Shown: positions 23,577-35,656, counted from the first letter of the stretch. The stretch is 64,000 nucleotides of DNA from Mixta hanseatica (GCF_023517775.1 NZ_CP082904.1:3410001-3474000); one strand, 5' to 3'. Numbers and translations are program-made. Notes: a model not told the origin generated them from the letters alone.

Positions 23577-23638
23577 AGTAAAACCTTAATATCAGGAAGC
23601 GGGACCGGCATACCGCAACAGCGCGGCATGCCGGATGA

Positions 23639-25870
23639 TTAATGCAGACGTCGGGCGTCGATGATGTCGGGAACCTGATTAAGGCGCGCCAGCACGCGTC
23701 CCAGCACCTGCTGATTATAAATCTCGATATCCATATCAATGGTTGCCAGCTGTTTACGCGTATCGCTGCGGCTGGATACGCCCAGCACGTTCACCTTCTC
23801 GTTGGCGAGAATGGTGGTGATATCACGCAGCAGCCCGCTGCGATCGTTGGCGGTTACGCGCACCACCAGCGAATAACCGCTGGAATAGCTTTCGCCCCAC
23901 ACCGCATCGACGATGCGCTCCGGCGCGTGCGACATCAGCTCCGCCAACTGATCGCAGTCGGCGCGGTGAATGGAAATCCCCCGCCCCTGCGTAATAAAGC
24001 CGACGATATCATCACCCGGAATCGGCTGACAGCAGCGGGCGATATGGTGCATCAGATTACCCACGCCCTCCACCACCACGCGGCCGCTCTCTTTCCCGGA
24101 GCGCTGCGGCGTATGGGTTTTCTGCGTCAGCTGGCGCAGCGCCTCACGGTCTTCCTCTTCCGCGCTCGGCTTATTCAGCTTCGCCTGCAGGAAATTAACC
24201 ATCTGATTCAGGCGAATATCACCGCCGCCGATCGCCGCCAGTAATTCATCCAGCGTGCCGACGTTATAGCGCGGCAGCAGCAGCTTCTCCGCCTCTTTCA
24301 GGCTGATATCCAGCTGATTCAGCTCGTTATCCAGAATCTGACGGCCGGCCACGATATTCTTATCGCGATCCTGCTTGCGGAACCAGGCATGAATTTTGGA
24401 ACGCCCACGGCTGGTAGTGACATAGCCGAGATTAGGGTTGAGCCAATCGCGGCTTGGGTTAGGCTGTTTTTGCGTGATGATTTCAATCTGATCGCCCATC
24501 TGCAGCTGATAGGTAAAGGGCACGATACGGCCGCCAATCTTGGCGCCGATGCAGCGATGTCCGATATCGCTGTGAATATGATAGGCGAAATCCAGCGGTG
24601 TCGAACCCGCCGGCAGATCGACCACGTCGCCCTTCGGCGTAAACACATACACGCGATCGTCGAATACCTGACTGCGCACCTCTTCCAGCAGCTCGCCGGT
24701 ATCCGCCATCTCTTCCTGCCAGGCGATCAATTTACGCAGCCAGGCGATACGTTCCTCATGGCCATGTGCGCCGCGCGCCTGACCGCCGGAACCCTCTTTA
24801 TATTTCCAGTGGGCGGCCACCCCCAGCTCGGCGTCTTCATGCATCTGACGGGTGCGGATCTGTATTTCGACCGTTTTGCCGCCGGGGCCGAGCACCACGG
24901 TATGAATCGATTGATAGCCGTTTGGTTTCGGGTTAGCCACGTAGTCATCAAACTCATCCGGCAGATGACGATACAGCGTATGCACAATCCCCAGCGCGCC
25001 GTAACAATCCTGCAGACGCTCGGCGACAATGCGCACTGCGCGCACGTCAAACAGTTCGTCAAACGCCAGCGACTTTTTCTGCATCTTGCGCCAGATGCTG
25101 TAGATATGTTTGGGGCGGCCGTAAACCTCCGCCTTTACGCCTTCGCGCGTCATTTCGGTGCGCAGGCTTTCGACAAAGGTCTCGATATACTGCTCGCGGT
25201 CGATACGGCGCTCATGCAGCAGCTTAGCGATACGTTTATATTCGTCAGGATGAAGATAGCGGAAGCAGAAATCTTCCAGCTCCCACTTAAGTTGCCCGAT
25301 GCCGAGACGGTTGGCCAACGGGGCGTAGATGTTGGTACACTCTTTCGCCGCCAGCACGCGCTCATCTTCCGGCGCATCCTTCATTTCACGCAGATGGGCG
25401 ATACGCTCGGCCAGCTTGATTACCACGCAGCGGAAATCTTCCACCATCGCCAGCAGCATGCGGCGTACGTTATCCACCTGCTCGGAAGCCATTGAATCGT
25501 TATGGATCGCTTTCAGCTGGCGAATCGCATCCATATCGCGCACGCCATGCACCAGCGACACGATCGCTTTGCCGAAGGTCTCTTCCAGCTTCTCTTCCGA
25601 CACCACGTCGGCATCTGCCAGCGGGAAAACCAGCGCAGCGCGCAGCGTATCGTTGTCCATGCTCAGCATCGACAGGATTTCGACCATCTCGATGCCGCGC
25701 CACAGCAGCAAAGCCTGATCGGGATGCGCCTGGGTTACGGCCTCACAGTAGCGCCAGGTATCGGCCAGTCGTTCACTTGATTGCGGGTTAACGATCCCCA
25801 AACTGGTGATCCATTCATCGAGCGCGAACTCACCCGCCGTATTCAAATGTGCGCTTCTTACCGCAACCAT
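23639..25870 (-). CDS. relA: GTP pyrophosphokinase RelA
   Basis: 743 residues from the ATG at 25868-25870 (MVAVRSAHLNTAGEF, with AGGAGAGG upstream); the longer frame reaching 26071 overlaps rlmD and is not conserved. It makes (p)ppGpp on ribosomes carrying uncharged tRNA. Domains in order: degenerate hydrolase domain (FPLADA replaces the HD motif, as in all RelA), synthetase (GRPKHIYSIWRKMQKK and PNGYQSIHTVVLG), TGS (YVFTPKGDVVDLPAGSTPLDFAY), zinc-finger region (HHIARCCQPIPGDDIVG) and C-terminal ACT. Synthesis-only enzyme. Confidence 0.97.
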   Translation of the reverse strand: MVAVRSAHLNTAGEFALDEWITSLGIVNPQSSERLADTWRYCEAVTQAHPDQALLLWRGIEMVEILSMLSMDNDTLRAALVFPLADADVVSEEKLEETFGKAIVSLVHGVRDMDAIRQLKAIHNDSMASEQVDNVRRMLLAMVEDFRCVVIKLAERIAHLREMKDAPEDERVLAAKECTNIYAPLANRLGIGQLKWELEDFCFRYLHPDEYKRIAKLLHERRIDREQYIETFVESLRTEMTREGVKAEVYGRPKHIYSIWRKMQKKSLAFDELFDVRAVRIVAERLQDCYGALGIVHTLYRHLPDEFDDYVANPKPNGYQSIHTVVLGPGGKTVEIQIRTRQMHEDAELGVAAHWKYKEGSGGQARGAHGHEERIAWLRKLIAWQEEMADTGELLEEVRSQVFDDRVYVFTPKGDVVDLPAGSTPLDFAYHIHSDIGHRCIGAKIGGRIVPFTYQLQMGDQIEIITQKQPNPSRDWLNPNLGYVTTSRGRSKIHAWFRKQDRDKNIVAGRQILDNELNQLDISLKEAEKLLLPRYNVGTLDELLAAIGGGDIRLNQMVNFLQAKLNKPSAEEEDREALRQLTQKTHTPQRSGKESGRVVVEGVGNLMHHIARCCQPIPGDDIVGFITQGRGISIHRADCDQLAELMSHAPERIVDAVWGESYSSGYSLVVRVTANDRSGLLRDITTILANEKVNVLGVSSRSDTRKQLATIDMDIEIYNQQVLGRVLARLNQVPDIIDARRLH

Positions 25871-25898
25871 AACCTCTCCTGGCAACCTGTAAAGATAC

Positions 25899-27215
25899 TT
25901 ATGTTTTACTGAATAGCACCATGGATTCAAGATGACCGGTATGAGGAAACATATCGAGCATCGCCACCCTTTCCAAACGGTAACCGGACGACAGCAGTAC
26001 CTGGCTGTCGCGGGCAAGTGTAGTCGGGTTACAGGAAACGTAAACAATACGTTGTGGCGCAAGTTTAGCAATATGCTGCATTACGCCGCCTGCGCCCGCC
26101 CGGGCCGGATCCAGTAATACCTTGTCAAAACCGTGCGCCGCCCAGGGCTGACGCGTCACATCTTCTTCCAGGTTCTCATGAAAAAAGGTGATGTTTTCGA
26201 GACAATTCTGGCTGGCATTATACGCACCTTGCGTGGTTAAAGCTGCTACGCCCTCCACACCCACAACATTTTGTGCGAACTTTCCCAGCGGTAAGGTGAA
26301 ATTTCCCATGCCGCAAAACAGATCTACTATGCGATCGCCTGGCCGGGGATCGAGCCACTCCAGCGCCTTTGCCACCATTTTTTGATTTACCGCGTCATTA
26401 ACCTGAATAAAATCGCGCGGACTAAAGCTCAGCTTCAGTTGATGTGACATATAGTATGGCGCTTCGCCGCTCACCTGCTCCAGCTGTTCGCTATCCGGTG
26501 CCAAAAACAGCGCCAGCCGGTGTTCATGCGAAAAACGTTCCAGCTTTTGCCGATCGTCGGCGCTTAATGGATCAAGATGGCGCAACACCAGCACCGGACC
26601 ATTATCCGCCTGCACCAGCTCGACATGCCCCAGACGCCGTACCGCCTGCAGCGAAGAGAGACACGCTTTGAGCGGCACCAGCAACGCCTCAAGTTCGGGC
26701 TTCAAAATGGGGCAACAATCAACTGAAACCAGCTCATTGGAAGCGGTTTTACGAAAGCCCATCGTGAGCGTCTGCGTTTTTGCCTGATATTGCAGCCCGA
26801 GGCGCGCGCGGCGGCGATAACCATAAGCGCTGTCGCCGATAATCTCATCCACTGCGGTGGGTTGCCCGGTTTCCCGCGTCAACAGATGGGCCAGCGCCCC
26901 GGCCTTGCTCTGCTGCTGCAGAGCCTGCGAGGCGTGCTGCTGCTGACAACCGCCGCAAACGGTAAAATAAGGGCAGCGCGGCGTAACGCGTTGCTCGCTG
27001 GGCTGTAAAATCCGCCGTGCGCGCCCGCGTGCGTACTGGCGCTTATCCTCCTGTAGCTCAACCTCAACCTGCTCGCCCGGCAGCGCGCCGCTGACAAACA
27101 GCGTTTTGCCCTGATGGCGAGCCACCCCCTGACCGAAGGCATCAAGATCGTGAATAGTGACCGTAATTGTTTGTCGGGTCGTCACACGTCGTTTTGCGGA
27201 GTAGAATTGCGCCAT
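25899..27215 (-). CDS. rlmD: 23S rRNA (uracil(1939)-C(5))-methyltransferase RlmD
   Basis: 438 residues from the ATG at 27213-27215 ([10 protein letters not shown], as in E. coli); the frame runs further upstream but would enter barA. The N-terminal TRAM domain is followed by iron-sulfur cysteines in [10 protein letters not shown], then a Rossmann methyltransferase domain ([14 protein letters not shown]) with the catalytic cysteine in [11 protein letters not shown]. It is divergent from barA with 91 bp between starts and 28 bp upstream of relA. Confidence 0.96.
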   Translation of the reverse strand: MAQFYSAKRRVTTRQTITVTIHDLDAFGQGVARHQGKTLFVSGALPGEQVEVELQEDKRQYARGRARRILQPSEQRVTPRCPYFTVCGGCQQQHASQALQQQSKAGALAHLLTRETGQPTAVDEIIGDSAYGYRRRARLGLQYQAKTQTLTMGFRKTASNELVSVDCCPILKPELEALLVPLKACLSSLQAVRRLGHVELVQADNGPVLVLRHLDPLSADDRQKLERFSHEHRLALFLAPDSEQLEQVSGEAPYYMSHQLKLSFSPRDFIQVNDAVNQKMVAKALEWLDPRPGDRIVDLFCGMGNFTLPLGKFAQNVVGVEGVAALTTQGAYNASQNCLENITFFHENLEEDVTRQPWAAHGFDKVLLDPARAGAGGVMQHIAKLAPQRIVYVSCNPTTLARDSQVLLSSGYRLERVAMLDMFPHTGHLESMVLFSKT

Positions 27216-27306
27216 AGTGGAATCGAATCTCTGAATAATTGCTATGCGAAGTAACGCCAGTTGGATGGCGTTATTGCCCGGCATAATTGTCTCATACCGG
27301 ACTACC

Positions 27307-30036
27307 ATGACCAAATACAGCCTGCGGGCAAGGATGATGATTTTAATACTGGCGCCGACCTTAATGATTGGCCTGCTGCTCAGTACGTTTTTTGTGGTGC
27401 ATCGCTATAACGAGCTGCAGCGTCAGTTAGTAGATGCCGGAGCTAATATTATCGAGCCGCTGGCGGTTTCCAGTGAATATGGCATGACGTTTCACAGCCG
27501 CGAATCGGTGCGCCAGCTGGTTAGCCTGCTGCATCGCCGCCACTCCGATATTGTGCGCGCCATTACGGTCTTTGATGATAAAAACCAGGTATTTGTCACC
27601 TCTAACTATCATCTGAACCAGGAACTGCTACGCCTGGCGGATGGCGCTAAGCTGCCCAATCTGACGGCGATTGAGCGCCGCGGCAATCTCATGGTGCTGC
27701 GTACGCCGGTGGTCTCGGAAAGTTATTATCCCGATGAGTCGCCAGGACAGGATGCCAAGCCCACCGGCAATCCGCTGGGCTACGTGGCGATTGAGCTGGA
27801 TCTGCAATCGGTCAGGCTTCAGCAATATAAAGAGGTGTTTGTCTCTACGCTGCTGCTGCTGTTTTGCCTCTGTATCGCCATGATGTTCGCCTATCGTCTG
27901 ATGCGCGACGTGACCGGGCCAATTCGCAATATGGTCAGCACGGTGGATCGCATTCGTCGCGGCCAGCTCGACAGCCGCGTTGAAGGCTATATGCTCGGCG
28001 AGCTGGATATGCTGAAAAACGGCATTAACGCCATGGCGATGTCGTTAACCGCCTACCATGAAGAGATGCAGCAGAATATCGATCAGGCGACATCCGACCT
28101 GCGCGAAACGCTGGAGCAGATGGAGATTCAGAACGTCGAACTGGATCTGGCCAAGCGCCGGGCGCAGGAGGCCGCGCGCATTAAGTCGGAATTCCTTGCC
28201 AATATGTCGCACGAACTGCGCACGCCGCTAAATGGCGTGATCGGCTTTACGCGCCAGACCTTAAAAACCCCGCTCACCTCTACCCAGCGCGATTACCTGC
28301 TTACCATCGAGCGATCGGCGAATAATCTGCTTAGCATCATTAACGATGTGCTGGATTTTTCGAAGCTGGAAGCCGGCAAGCTGGTGCTGGAATCTATTCC
28401 GTTCCCGCTGCGCGCCACGCTGGATGAAACGCTGGTGCTGCTGGCACCCTCTGCCCATGATAAAGGGCTGGAGCTAACGATTAATGTTCAGGGCGAGGTA
28501 CCGGATAATGTGATCGGCGATCCGCTGCGTCTGCAGCAGATCTTAACCAACCTGATAGGCAACGCGGTGAAGTTTACCGAGCGTGGCAATATCGATATTC
28601 GGGTGGAAAAGCGCGGCCTGAGCAACAGCAGCGTCGAGCTGGAAGTGCAGGTGCACGATAGCGGAATCGGCATCGCCGAAAAGCAGCAGTCGCAGCTGTT
28701 TGAGGCTTTTCGCCAGGCCGACGCCAGTATTTCCCGGCGTCATGGCGGCACCGGGCTTGGGCTGGTCATTACGCAGAAGCTGGTAAAAGAGATGGGCGGC
28801 GATATCGCATTTCATAGCCGCCTTGGTCAGGGGTCAACCTTCTGGTTCCATGTCAGCCTGGCGTTGAATCCGAACGCCGCCAGCGATCCCCGAGCGTTGG
28901 ATGGGTTGCGCGGCAAGCACATTGCCTATGTGGAGGCGAATCCGGCCGCAGCGCAGGCGGCGCTGGATATCCTGAGCTCCATGCCGCTTAGCGTCAGCTA
29001 TAGCCTGACGCTCGAAGGGCTAACCGAGGCGCGTTACGATATGCTGCTGGTGAGTTTGCCGGTAAGCCAAAGTACCGACAGCGTGCTGTCGCAGGCGTTT
29101 ATTAACAGCCTGAAGGCGCGCGCCGACTGCGTCATTATGGCGATGCCCAGCCAGATGCTGTTACAGGCGGAGCTGTTAAAAACGCGCGGAATTGATGCCT
29201 GTTTATGTAAGCCGGTGACCCGCACGCGGCTACTGCCGATTATGCTCGATCTGCATGCGCGCAAACTCTATGATTTGCCCGCTCGCGCCCGACTGCCGCT
29301 GGCGGTCATGGCGGTAGATGATAATCCGGCGAACCTGAAGCTAATTGGCGCGCTGCTGGAGGAGCAGGTAGAAAATATCGTGCTATGCGACAGTGGCGAA
29401 AAAGCGATTGAGGTCGCCCGACAGCAGGCGCTGGATATTATTCTGATGGATATTCAGATGCCGGAAATCGATGGCATTCGCGCCAGCGAGCTGATTAGGG
29501 AACTGCCTCAGCATGCCAATACGCCGATTATCGCGGTGACCGCCCATGCCATTGATGGCGAGCGCGAACACCTTATTAAAGCGGGCATGAACGATTATCT
29601 TGCCAAGCCGATTGATGAGGTGAAACTGAGTCACCTGCTGGCGCGTTACTCTCCCACCCTGCTGCCGGGCACCCCGGAAGCACCCGCCGTTTCGCCTTCG
29701 CTGGACTGGCAGCTGGCGCTGCGTCAGGCGGCGAACAAGCCCGATCTGGCGCGCGATCTGCTGCGCATGCTACTGGATTTTCTGCCGGAGGTGCAGGCGA
29801 AAGTGGAACTGAGCCTGGCGGAAAATCGTCAAAACGGGCTACGGGAAATTATTCATAAGCTGCACGGCAGCGCCAGCTACAGCGGGGTGCCGCGCATGAA
29901 ACAGCTGTGTCGGCAGATTGAGCATAGCCTACGGCTGGATGGCGATGTCATGGCGCTAGAGCCTGAATTGCTGGAGCTGCTGGATGAGATGGAAAATGTG
30001 GCGCAGGCGGCGCGCCACATTCTGAGTCAGTCCTGA
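27307..30036 (+). CDS. barA: Hybrid sensor histidine kinase BarA
   Basis: 909 residues from the ATG at 27307 ([18 protein letters not shown], as in E. coli). Domains in order: TM1 (about 10-31), periplasmic sensor region, TM2 (about 178-197), HAMP, HisKA with H302 in [12 protein letters not shown], HATPase, receiver with D715 in [12 protein letters not shown], and HPt with H853 in HKLHGSA. It feeds phosphate to UvrY, which activates csrB and csrC; csrB is 11 kb downstream here. The 3' end overlaps convergent garK by 10 bp. Confidence 0.97.
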   Translation: MTKYSLRARMMILILAPTLMIGLLLSTFFVVHRYNELQRQLVDAGANIIEPLAVSSEYGMTFHSRESVRQLVSLLHRRHSDIVRAITVFDDKNQVFVTSNYHLNQELLRLADGAKLPNLTAIERRGNLMVLRTPVVSESYYPDESPGQDAKPTGNPLGYVAIELDLQSVRLQQYKEVFVSTLLLLFCLCIAMMFAYRLMRDVTGPIRNMVSTVDRIRRGQLDSRVEGYMLGELDMLKNGINAMAMSLTAYHEEMQQNIDQATSDLRETLEQMEIQNVELDLAKRRAQEAARIKSEFLANMSHELRTPLNGVIGFTRQTLKTPLTSTQRDYLLTIERSANNLLSIINDVLDFSKLEAGKLVLESIPFPLRATLDETLVLLAPSAHDKGLELTINVQGEVPDNVIGDPLRLQQILTNLIGNAVKFTERGNIDIRVEKRGLSNSSVELEVQVHDSGIGIAEKQQSQLFEAFRQADASISRRHGGTGLGLVITQKLVKEMGGDIAFHSRLGQGSTFWFHVSLALNPNAASDPRALDGLRGKHIAYVEANPAAAQAALDILSSMPLSVSYSLTLEGLTEARYDMLLVSLPVSQSTDSVLSQAFINSLKARADCVIMAMPSQMLLQAELLKTRGIDACLCKPVTRTRLLPIMLDLHARKLYDLPARARLPLAVMAVDDNPANLKLIGALLEEQVENIVLCDSGEKAIEVARQQALDIILMDIQMPEIDGIRASELIRELPQHANTPIIAVTAHAIDGEREHLIKAGMNDYLAKPIDEVKLSHLLARYSPTLLPGTPEAPAVSPSLDWQLALRQAANKPDLARDLLRMLLDFLPEVQAKVELSLAENRQNGLREIIHKLHGSASYSGVPRMKQLCRQIEHSLRLDGDVMALEPELLELLDEMENVAQAARHILSQS

Positions 30037-31175
30037 GTATCATCCTGACCGATTTTCAGGGTCGCGGCGATATTGCGTGCCGTCATGCGCACGTTTTGCG
30101 CCGCGTTATCCAGCGCCTCTTCCAGCGTACAGATGGAATAGATCACGCTGTATACCGCATCCAGCCCGTGTTGATGAACTACGCCGACATCCGCCGTCAG
30201 GCTGCCGGCAATACCGATCACCGGCTTGTTATAACGTTTTGCCACTTTCGCCACGCCAATCGGCACTTTGCCGTGCACGGTCTGGCTGTCGATACGCCCT
30301 TCGCCGGTGATCACCAGCGTGGCATCCTTCACTAACGCATCAAGGCCTAACGCTTCGGTGACAATTTCAATACCGCGCCGCAGTTCCGCCTGGCAAAAAG
30401 CGTGCAAGGCGGCGCCCATGCCCCCCGCCGCGCCGCCACCGGGAATATGCAGTACGTCGATATCCAGATCGCGTTGAATAATCTTCGCATAGTGCGCCAG
30501 CGCGTTATCAAGCTGGGTCACTAGCGCCGGCGTCGCTCCTTTTTGCGGGCCAAAAATCGCCGAGGCGCCCTCATCGCCCGTCAGGGGATTGGTCACATCG
30601 CAGGCCACCTCGAAGCGACACTGACGCAGACGCGGATCGAGCTGGCTGATATCAATGCGCGCCAGCTGCGGCAGCGCGCCGCCGCCGTAGCCGATCTGCT
30701 CATCCTGAGCGTTAAGCAGCCTGGCGCCCAGTGCCTGTACCATTCCGGCGCCGCCATCGTTGGTCGCGCTGCCGCCGATGCCGATAATAAAATGCTGTAC
30801 GCCGCGATCCAGCGCGTTAGCGATAAGCTCCCCGGTTCCCCAGGAGGTGGTCACCAGCGGATCGCGGCGCGCAGGCGGCACCAGCTCCAGGCCGCTGGCG
30901 GCCGCCATCTCAATAAACGCGCAGCTTTCATCGCCAGACAAGCCATAAAAAGCCTCCACCGGCTCGCCCAGGGGACCGGTGACCCGTAACCTGACGATTT
31001 TACCCTGCGTCGCCGCGACCATCGCCTCTACGGTGCCTTCACCGCCATCCGCAACCGGCAGCTTGACATATTCAGCATCGGGAAAGATTGCACGAAAGCC
31101 GTTTTCAATCTCCGAAGCGACCTGCAGGGCGGATAAACTCTCTTTGTACGAATCCGGTGCAATAACGATTTTCAT
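30027..31175 (-). CDS. garK: Glycerate 2-kinase
   Basis: 382 residues, glycerate kinase type 1 ([71 protein letters not shown]). It phosphorylates D-glycerate to 2-phosphoglycerate, the last step of aldarate breakdown into glycolysis. It is the final gene of the gudP-gudX-gudD-garL-garR-garK run, 83 bp after garR. Within the glycerate kinases the GarK identity, rather than GlxK, is inferred from the neighbours and close match. Confidence 0.94.
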   Translation of the reverse strand: MKIVIAPDSYKESLSALQVASEIENGFRAIFPDAEYVKLPVADGGEGTVEAMVAATQGKIVRLRVTGPLGEPVEAFYGLSGDESCAFIEMAAASGLELVPPARRDPLVTTSWGTGELIANALDRGVQHFIIGIGGSATNDGGAGMVQALGARLLNAQDEQIGYGGGALPQLARIDISQLDPRLRQCRFEVACDVTNPLTGDEGASAIFGPQKGATPALVTQLDNALAHYAKIIQRDLDIDVLHIPGGGAAGGMGAALHAFCQAELRRGIEIVTEALGLDALVKDATLVITGEGRIDSQTVHGKVPIGVAKVAKRYNKPVIGIAGSLTADVGVVHQHGLDAVYSVIYSICTLEEALDNAAQNVRMTARNIAATLKIGQDDTQD

Positions 31176-31258
31176 AAATAGTCCGAGCGCTGTTGAGCTG
31201 GCCGCAGCCAGAGAACGAAGCCGGTCAGCCTGACCGGCTCTGTAACCGGTGCGGATGG

Positions 31259-32143
31259 CTAGCGTGAAATTTCAACCTTCGCTAACTTCTCATAATAGCA
31301 GGCCAGCGCACTGTGGTCGGAGGTGCCCATGCCATCCGCTTTCAACGCCTGCATCATTTCCATAACGGTGGCGGTTAGCGGCAGCTGTGCGCCAATGCCG
31401 TGTGAGGTATCCAGCGCATTGCTCAAATCTTTAATATGCAGATCGATACGGAAGCCCGGCTTGAAGTTGCGATCCATCACCATCGGTGCTTTAGCGTCCA
31501 GCACCGTGCTGCCCGCCAGCCCGCCGCGGATAGCCTGATAGACCAGATCCGGGTTGACGCCCGCTTTTGTCGCCAGGGTTAACGCCTCGGACATTGCGGC
31601 AATGTTCAGCGCGACAATCACCTGGTTCGCCAGTTTGGTGACGTTGCCTGCGCCGATATCGCCGGTATGCACCACCGAGCCGGCCATCGCTTTCATCAGA
31701 TCGTAATAACGGTCGAAAATCGCTTTATCGCCGCCTACCATTACCGACAGCGTGCCGTCGATCGCTTTGGGCTCGCCGCCGCTTACCGGCGCGTCCAGCA
31801 TGTTGATGCCCTTTTCCGTCAGCGCCTGATGGATTTCACGGCTGGCCAGCGGCGCGATAGAGCTCATATCAATCAGTACCGTGCCGGGTTTCGCCCCCTC
31901 AATGATGCCGTTTTCGCCCAGCGCTACCTCTTTGACATGCGGCGAGTTCGGCAGCATGGTAATGATGACGTCGCACTGTTCGGCCACCTCTTTCGGCGTT
32001 TTCGCCGTGGTGGCGCCCAGTTCAACCAGCTCTGCCTCGTTTTGCGTATTGGAATCACGAACCACCAGCGTATAACCCGCTTTCACCAGGTTTTTGCTCA
32101 TCGGTTTGCCCATGATGCCCAGGCCAATAAATCCAACTTTCAT
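31259..32143 (-). CDS. garR: 2-hydroxy-3-oxopropionate (tartronate semialdehyde) reductase
   Basis: 294 residues from the ATG at 32141-32143 (MKVGFIGLGIMGKPMSKNLV), with AAGGGG upstream; a longer frame overlaps garL. Beta-hydroxyacid dehydrogenase: NAD(P)-binding GLGIMG at 7-12, substrate-binding DAPVSGGEPKAIDGTLSVMVGG, and the catalytic lysine in GNVTKLANQ. It reduces tartronate semialdehyde, a product of GarL cleavage, to D-glycerate for GarK. Confidence 0.96.
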   Translation of the reverse strand: MKVGFIGLGIMGKPMSKNLVKAGYTLVVRDSNTQNEAELVELGATTAKTPKEVAEQCDVIITMLPNSPHVKEVALGENGIIEGAKPGTVLIDMSSIAPLASREIHQALTEKGINMLDAPVSGGEPKAIDGTLSVMVGGDKAIFDRYYDLMKAMAGSVVHTGDIGAGNVTKLANQVIVALNIAAMSEALTLATKAGVNPDLVYQAIRGGLAGSTVLDAKAPMVMDRNFKPGFRIDLHIKDLSNALDTSHGIGAQLPLTATVMEMMQALKADGMGTSDHSALACYYEKLAKVEISR

Positions 32144-32162
32144 TGTTATTCCCCTTGTTAAG

Positions 32163-32924
32163 CTATTTTTTAAAACGATCGCAAAGCGCCTGCGTGGCAT
32201 TACGGAAGACGCCCAGATCGCTTCCCACGGCGACAAAGGTTGCTCCCCATTCAAGATAACGGCGTGCGTCAGCCTCGACCGGCGCCAGAATGCCGCTCGG
32301 TTTGCCGGCGGCTTTCGCCCGCGCAAAAATATGCTGAATGACTTTTAACACTTCTGGATGGGCGGGCTGCCCAAGATAGCCAAGCGCGGCGGAGAGGTCG
32401 CCTGGGCCGACAAAAATGCCGTCCACGCCCTCTACCCTGGCGATGCTGTCAAGATTGTCCACGCCCTGCTGACTTTCAATTTGCACCAGCACGCTGACAT
32501 TACTGTTGATATCGAGGTTGTAGTCCGGCAGCGTACCGTACATGTTGCTGCGATGCGAAACCGAGACGCCGCGAATCCCGGCGGGCGGATAGCGTGTCGA
32601 AGCAACGGCCAGCGTCGCCTCCTCTTCGCTTTCAACGAACGGAATTAAAAAGTTATAAAAACCGATATCCAGCAGACGCTTGATAATCACCGGCTCATTG
32701 CTGGGTGGGCGCACCACCGCCGCGCTGGGGCTGCCTTTCAGCGCCATCAACTGCGGCACAAAGGTGGTGATATCGTTCGGCGCATGTTCGCCATCCAGCA
32801 CCAGCCAGTCAAAACCCGCCAGGCCGAGAACTTCCGTAGTAATAGGGTTCGCCAGCGAACACCAACTGCCGATCAGCGTTTCACCGCTCAGAAGACGCTG
32901 ACGAAAACGGTTAGGATAAGACAT
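32163..32924 (-). CDS. garL: 5-keto-4-deoxy-D-glucarate aldolase
   Basis: 253 residues, class II HpcH/HpaI aldolase. [14 protein letters not shown] holds the catalytic region, [11 protein letters not shown] a metal ligand, and [10 protein letters not shown] and [28 protein letters not shown] are conserved. It cleaves 5-keto-4-deoxy-D-glucarate (and 2-keto-3-deoxyglucarate) to pyruvate and tartronate semialdehyde. It lies between gudD, which makes its substrate, and garR, which takes its product. Confidence 0.95.
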   Translation of the reverse strand: MSYPNRFRQRLLSGETLIGSWCSLANPITTEVLGLAGFDWLVLDGEHAPNDITTFVPQLMALKGSPSAAVVRPPSNEPVIIKRLLDIGFYNFLIPFVESEEEATLAVASTRYPPAGIRGVSVSHRSNMYGTLPDYNLDINSNVSVLVQIESQQGVDNLDSIARVEGVDGIFVGPGDLSAALGYLGQPAHPEVLKVIQHIFARAKAAGKPSGILAPVEADARRYLEWGATFVAVGSDLGVFRNATQALCDRFKK

Positions 32925-32949
32925 TCTGTTTCCTCTCGGTTAAGCGCGC

Positions 32950-34290
32950 TTAGCGCACCAGGCACGGACGTTTGTTATTAAAGCTCCAGTTAGGCACCAG
33001 GAATTGCATCGCCTGCGCATCATCGCGCGCGCCCAGCCCGTGCTTCTGATAAAGTTCATGCGCCTTCATCACCTGATCCATATCCAGCTCGACGCCCAGG
33101 CCCGGCTTCTGCGGCACCTGCACCATGCCGCCTTTGATCTCCAGCGGCTGCTTCGTCAGGCGCTGGTTGCCTTCCTGCCAGATCCAGTGCGTATCAATGG
33201 CGGTAATATTGCCCGGCGCGGCGGCGGCGACATGGGTAAACATCGCCAGCGAAATATCGAAGTGGTTATTGGAGTGGGAACCCCAGGTCAGGCCGAACTC
33301 ATGACACATTTGCGCCACGCGCACCGAACCTTGCATGGTCCAGAAATGCGGGTCGGCCAGAGGAATATCGACCGATTGCAGCGACAGGGTATGTCCCATC
33401 TGACGCCAGTCGGTGGCGATCATATTGGTGGCGGTGGGCAGGCCAGTGGCGCGGCGGAACTCCGCCATCACTTCACGTCCGGAATAGCCCTGCTCGGTGC
33501 CGCACGGGTCCTCTGCGTAGGCCAGCACGTTGCGCAACTGTTTGCCCAGCTTAATCGCCTCTTCCAGCGACCAAGCGCCGTTGGGATCAAGCGTAATGCG
33601 CGCCTGCGGAAAACGCTGCGCCAACGCGGTTACCGCTTCCGCCTCTTCGCTGCCAGCCAGCACGCCGCCCTTCAGTTTGAAATCGTTAAAACCATATTTC
33701 TCATACGCTGCCTCAGCCAGCCTGACCACCGTTTCCGGCGTCAGTGCCTCTTCGTGACGCAGGCGATACCAGTCGCAGCGGGCCGATGGCTCGCTCTGAT
33801 AGGGCAGCGTGGTTTTGCGGCGATCGCCCACGTAGAACAGATAGCCCAGCATTTCAACCCGATCGCGTTGCTGCCCTTCGCCCAACAGGCTGGCGACGTT
33901 AACGCCCAGAAACTGCCCCAGCAGATCAAGCAGCGCCGCTTCAATGCCGGTCACCACGTGGATGGTAGTGCGCAGGTCAAAGGTTTGCGTGCCGCGCCCG
34001 CTGGCGTCGCGATCGGCAAAGGTAGTACGCACCTGGCTGAGCAGGTTTTTATATTCGCCCAGCGTATGGCCGACCAGTAGCGCCGCTGCCTCTTCCAGCG
34101 TCTGGCGGATTTTCTCGCCGCCGGGAATTTCACCCACGCCGGTATGGCCTGCGTTATCTTTGATGATCACAATATTACGGGTGAAGAAAGGCGCATGCGC
34201 CCCGCTCAAATTGAGCAGCATACTGTCGTAGCCGGCAACCGGGATGACCTGCATAGCGGTAATTTTCGGCGTGGCGTTCTGTTGGCTCAT
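32950..34290 (-). CDS. gudD: Glucarate dehydratase
   Basis: 446 residues from the ATG at 34288-34290 ([20 protein letters not shown], as in E. coli GudD). Enolase-superfamily enzyme dehydrating D-glucarate and L-idarate to 5-keto-4-deoxy-D-glucarate. It has the catalytic KLK in NDFKLKGGV, metal ligands in [14 protein letters not shown] and ATNMIATD, and the catalytic histidine in [10 protein letters not shown]. Active-site residues agree with E. coli throughout, so it should be the functional dehydratase of the pair with gudX. Confidence 0.97.
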   Translation of the reverse strand: MSQQNATPKITAMQVIPVAGYDSMLLNLSGAHAPFFTRNIVIIKDNAGHTGVGEIPGGEKIRQTLEEAAALLVGHTLGEYKNLLSQVRTTFADRDASGRGTQTFDLRTTIHVVTGIEAALLDLLGQFLGVNVASLLGEGQQRDRVEMLGYLFYVGDRRKTTLPYQSEPSARCDWYRLRHEEALTPETVVRLAEAAYEKYGFNDFKLKGGVLAGSEEAEAVTALAQRFPQARITLDPNGAWSLEEAIKLGKQLRNVLAYAEDPCGTEQGYSGREVMAEFRRATGLPTATNMIATDWRQMGHTLSLQSVDIPLADPHFWTMQGSVRVAQMCHEFGLTWGSHSNNHFDISLAMFTHVAAAAPGNITAIDTHWIWQEGNQRLTKQPLEIKGGMVQVPQKPGLGVELDMDQVMKAHELYQKHGLGARDDAQAMQFLVPNWSFNNKRPCLVR

Positions 34291-34300
34291 GGTCGATTCC

Positions 34301-35647
34301 TTATGCTTTGCTGCGCCCGAACGCCGGGCGCTTGCGATCAAATGTCCAGCCGGGAATGAGGTACTGCATCGCGGTCGCGTCGTTACGCGCGCCGCCCGGC
34401 AACGTTTTGTACAGCTCATGCGCCTGCTGCAGGCGTGCCCAGTCCAGTTCAATTCCCAGGCCGGGCTTATCGGGAACGGCAATTTTGCCGTTACGGATCT
34501 GCAAAGGCGCTTTGGTGAGATGCTGCTCGCCCTCCTGCCAGATCCAGTGCGTATCGATGGCGGTGGGCTTACCCGGCGCAGCCGCGCCGACGTGGGTAAA
34601 CATCGCTAAAGAGATATCGAAATGGTTATTGGAATGGCAGCCCCAGGTCAGGCCCCAGTCGTCACACAGCTGCGCAACGCGCACTGCGCCGCTTAAGGTC
34701 CAGAAGTGCGGATCGGCCAGCGGAATATCGACCGCATTCAGCATTACCGCGTGCTGCATTTCACGCCAGTTAGTGGCGATCATATTGGTGGCGACCGGCA
34801 GGCCGGTGGCGCGGCGGAACTCCGCCATCACTTCGCGCCCGGAGTAGCCCTGCTCGGCGCCGCACGGATCTTCCGCATAGCTGAGCACATCCTGCAGCCC
34901 TTTACAGAGGGCGATCGCCTCATCCAGCATCCAGGCGCCGTTAGGGTCAACGGTGATGCGCGCCTCCGGAAACCGTTTTTTCAGCGCGCGCGCGGCCTCT
35001 ATTTCATCCTCGCCCGGCAGCACGCCGCCTTTTAATTTAAAGTCTTTAAAGCCGTAGCGATCCTGGGCAGCCTCTGCCAATCGCACCACCGCCGCGCTAT
35101 CCAGCGCCTGCTGATGGCGCAGGTGATACCAGTCGTGCGTCGCCTGCTCGCCACTCAGATAAGGCAGATCCGTTTTTTCCCGATCGCCGATATAAAACAG
35201 ATAGCCCAGCACGGTAACTTCATCACGCTGTTTACCCGGCCCCAGCAGCTCAGCGACCGGCACATTCAGGCACTGGCCCAGCAGGTCGAGCAGGGCGGCT
35301 TCCAGCGCGGCCACCGCATTCACCCGCAGTTCAAATGTCCAGGCGCCTTTGCCGAACGTATCGAAATCAGCGTGCTGGTTACCCTGGTGCACCTGCTGCA
35401 CCAGCCGATTCATGCGGCCGACTTCATGCCCCACCACCTGCGGGATCGCCGCGCTCAGCGTCTGGAAGATGGTTTCACCGCCCGGCGCCTCTCCCAGGCC
35501 GGTATGCCCGGCGCTGTCGGTCAACACCACGATGTTGCGGGTAAAGTAAGCGTTATGCGCGCCGCCGATATTAAGCAGCATGCTGTCATGACCGGCGACC
35601 GGAATAACCTTCATATCGGTAATCACGGGCGTGCTTTGCGTATTCAT
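34301..35647 (-). CDS. gudX: Glucarate dehydratase-related protein GudX
   Basis: 448 residues, a close paralogue of the neighbouring GudD, 10 bp upstream of it. It keeps KLK (KDFKLKGGV), [17 protein letters not shown] and the HSNNHFD histidine, but reads ATNMIATN where GudD has ATNMIATD, a difference it shares with E. coli GudX. E. coli GudX is known to have weak dehydratase activity. Its role beside GudD is not established. Co-transcribed between gudP and gudD. Confidence 0.94.
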   Translation of the reverse strand: MNTQSTPVITDMKVIPVAGHDSMLLNIGGAHNAYFTRNIVVLTDSAGHTGLGEAPGGETIFQTLSAAIPQVVGHEVGRMNRLVQQVHQGNQHADFDTFGKGAWTFELRVNAVAALEAALLDLLGQCLNVPVAELLGPGKQRDEVTVLGYLFYIGDREKTDLPYLSGEQATHDWYHLRHQQALDSAAVVRLAEAAQDRYGFKDFKLKGGVLPGEDEIEAARALKKRFPEARITVDPNGAWMLDEAIALCKGLQDVLSYAEDPCGAEQGYSGREVMAEFRRATGLPVATNMIATNWREMQHAVMLNAVDIPLADPHFWTLSGAVRVAQLCDDWGLTWGCHSNNHFDISLAMFTHVGAAAPGKPTAIDTHWIWQEGEQHLTKAPLQIRNGKIAVPDKPGLGIELDWARLQQAHELYKTLPGGARNDATAMQYLIPGWTFDRKRPAFGRSKA

Positions 35648-35656
35648 CGCCTCTCC

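Noticed and set aside
25871..26071. Upstream extension of relA
   Set aside because: It overlaps rlmD, lacks conservation, and the ATG at 25870 has a strong ribosome site and the family N-terminus.
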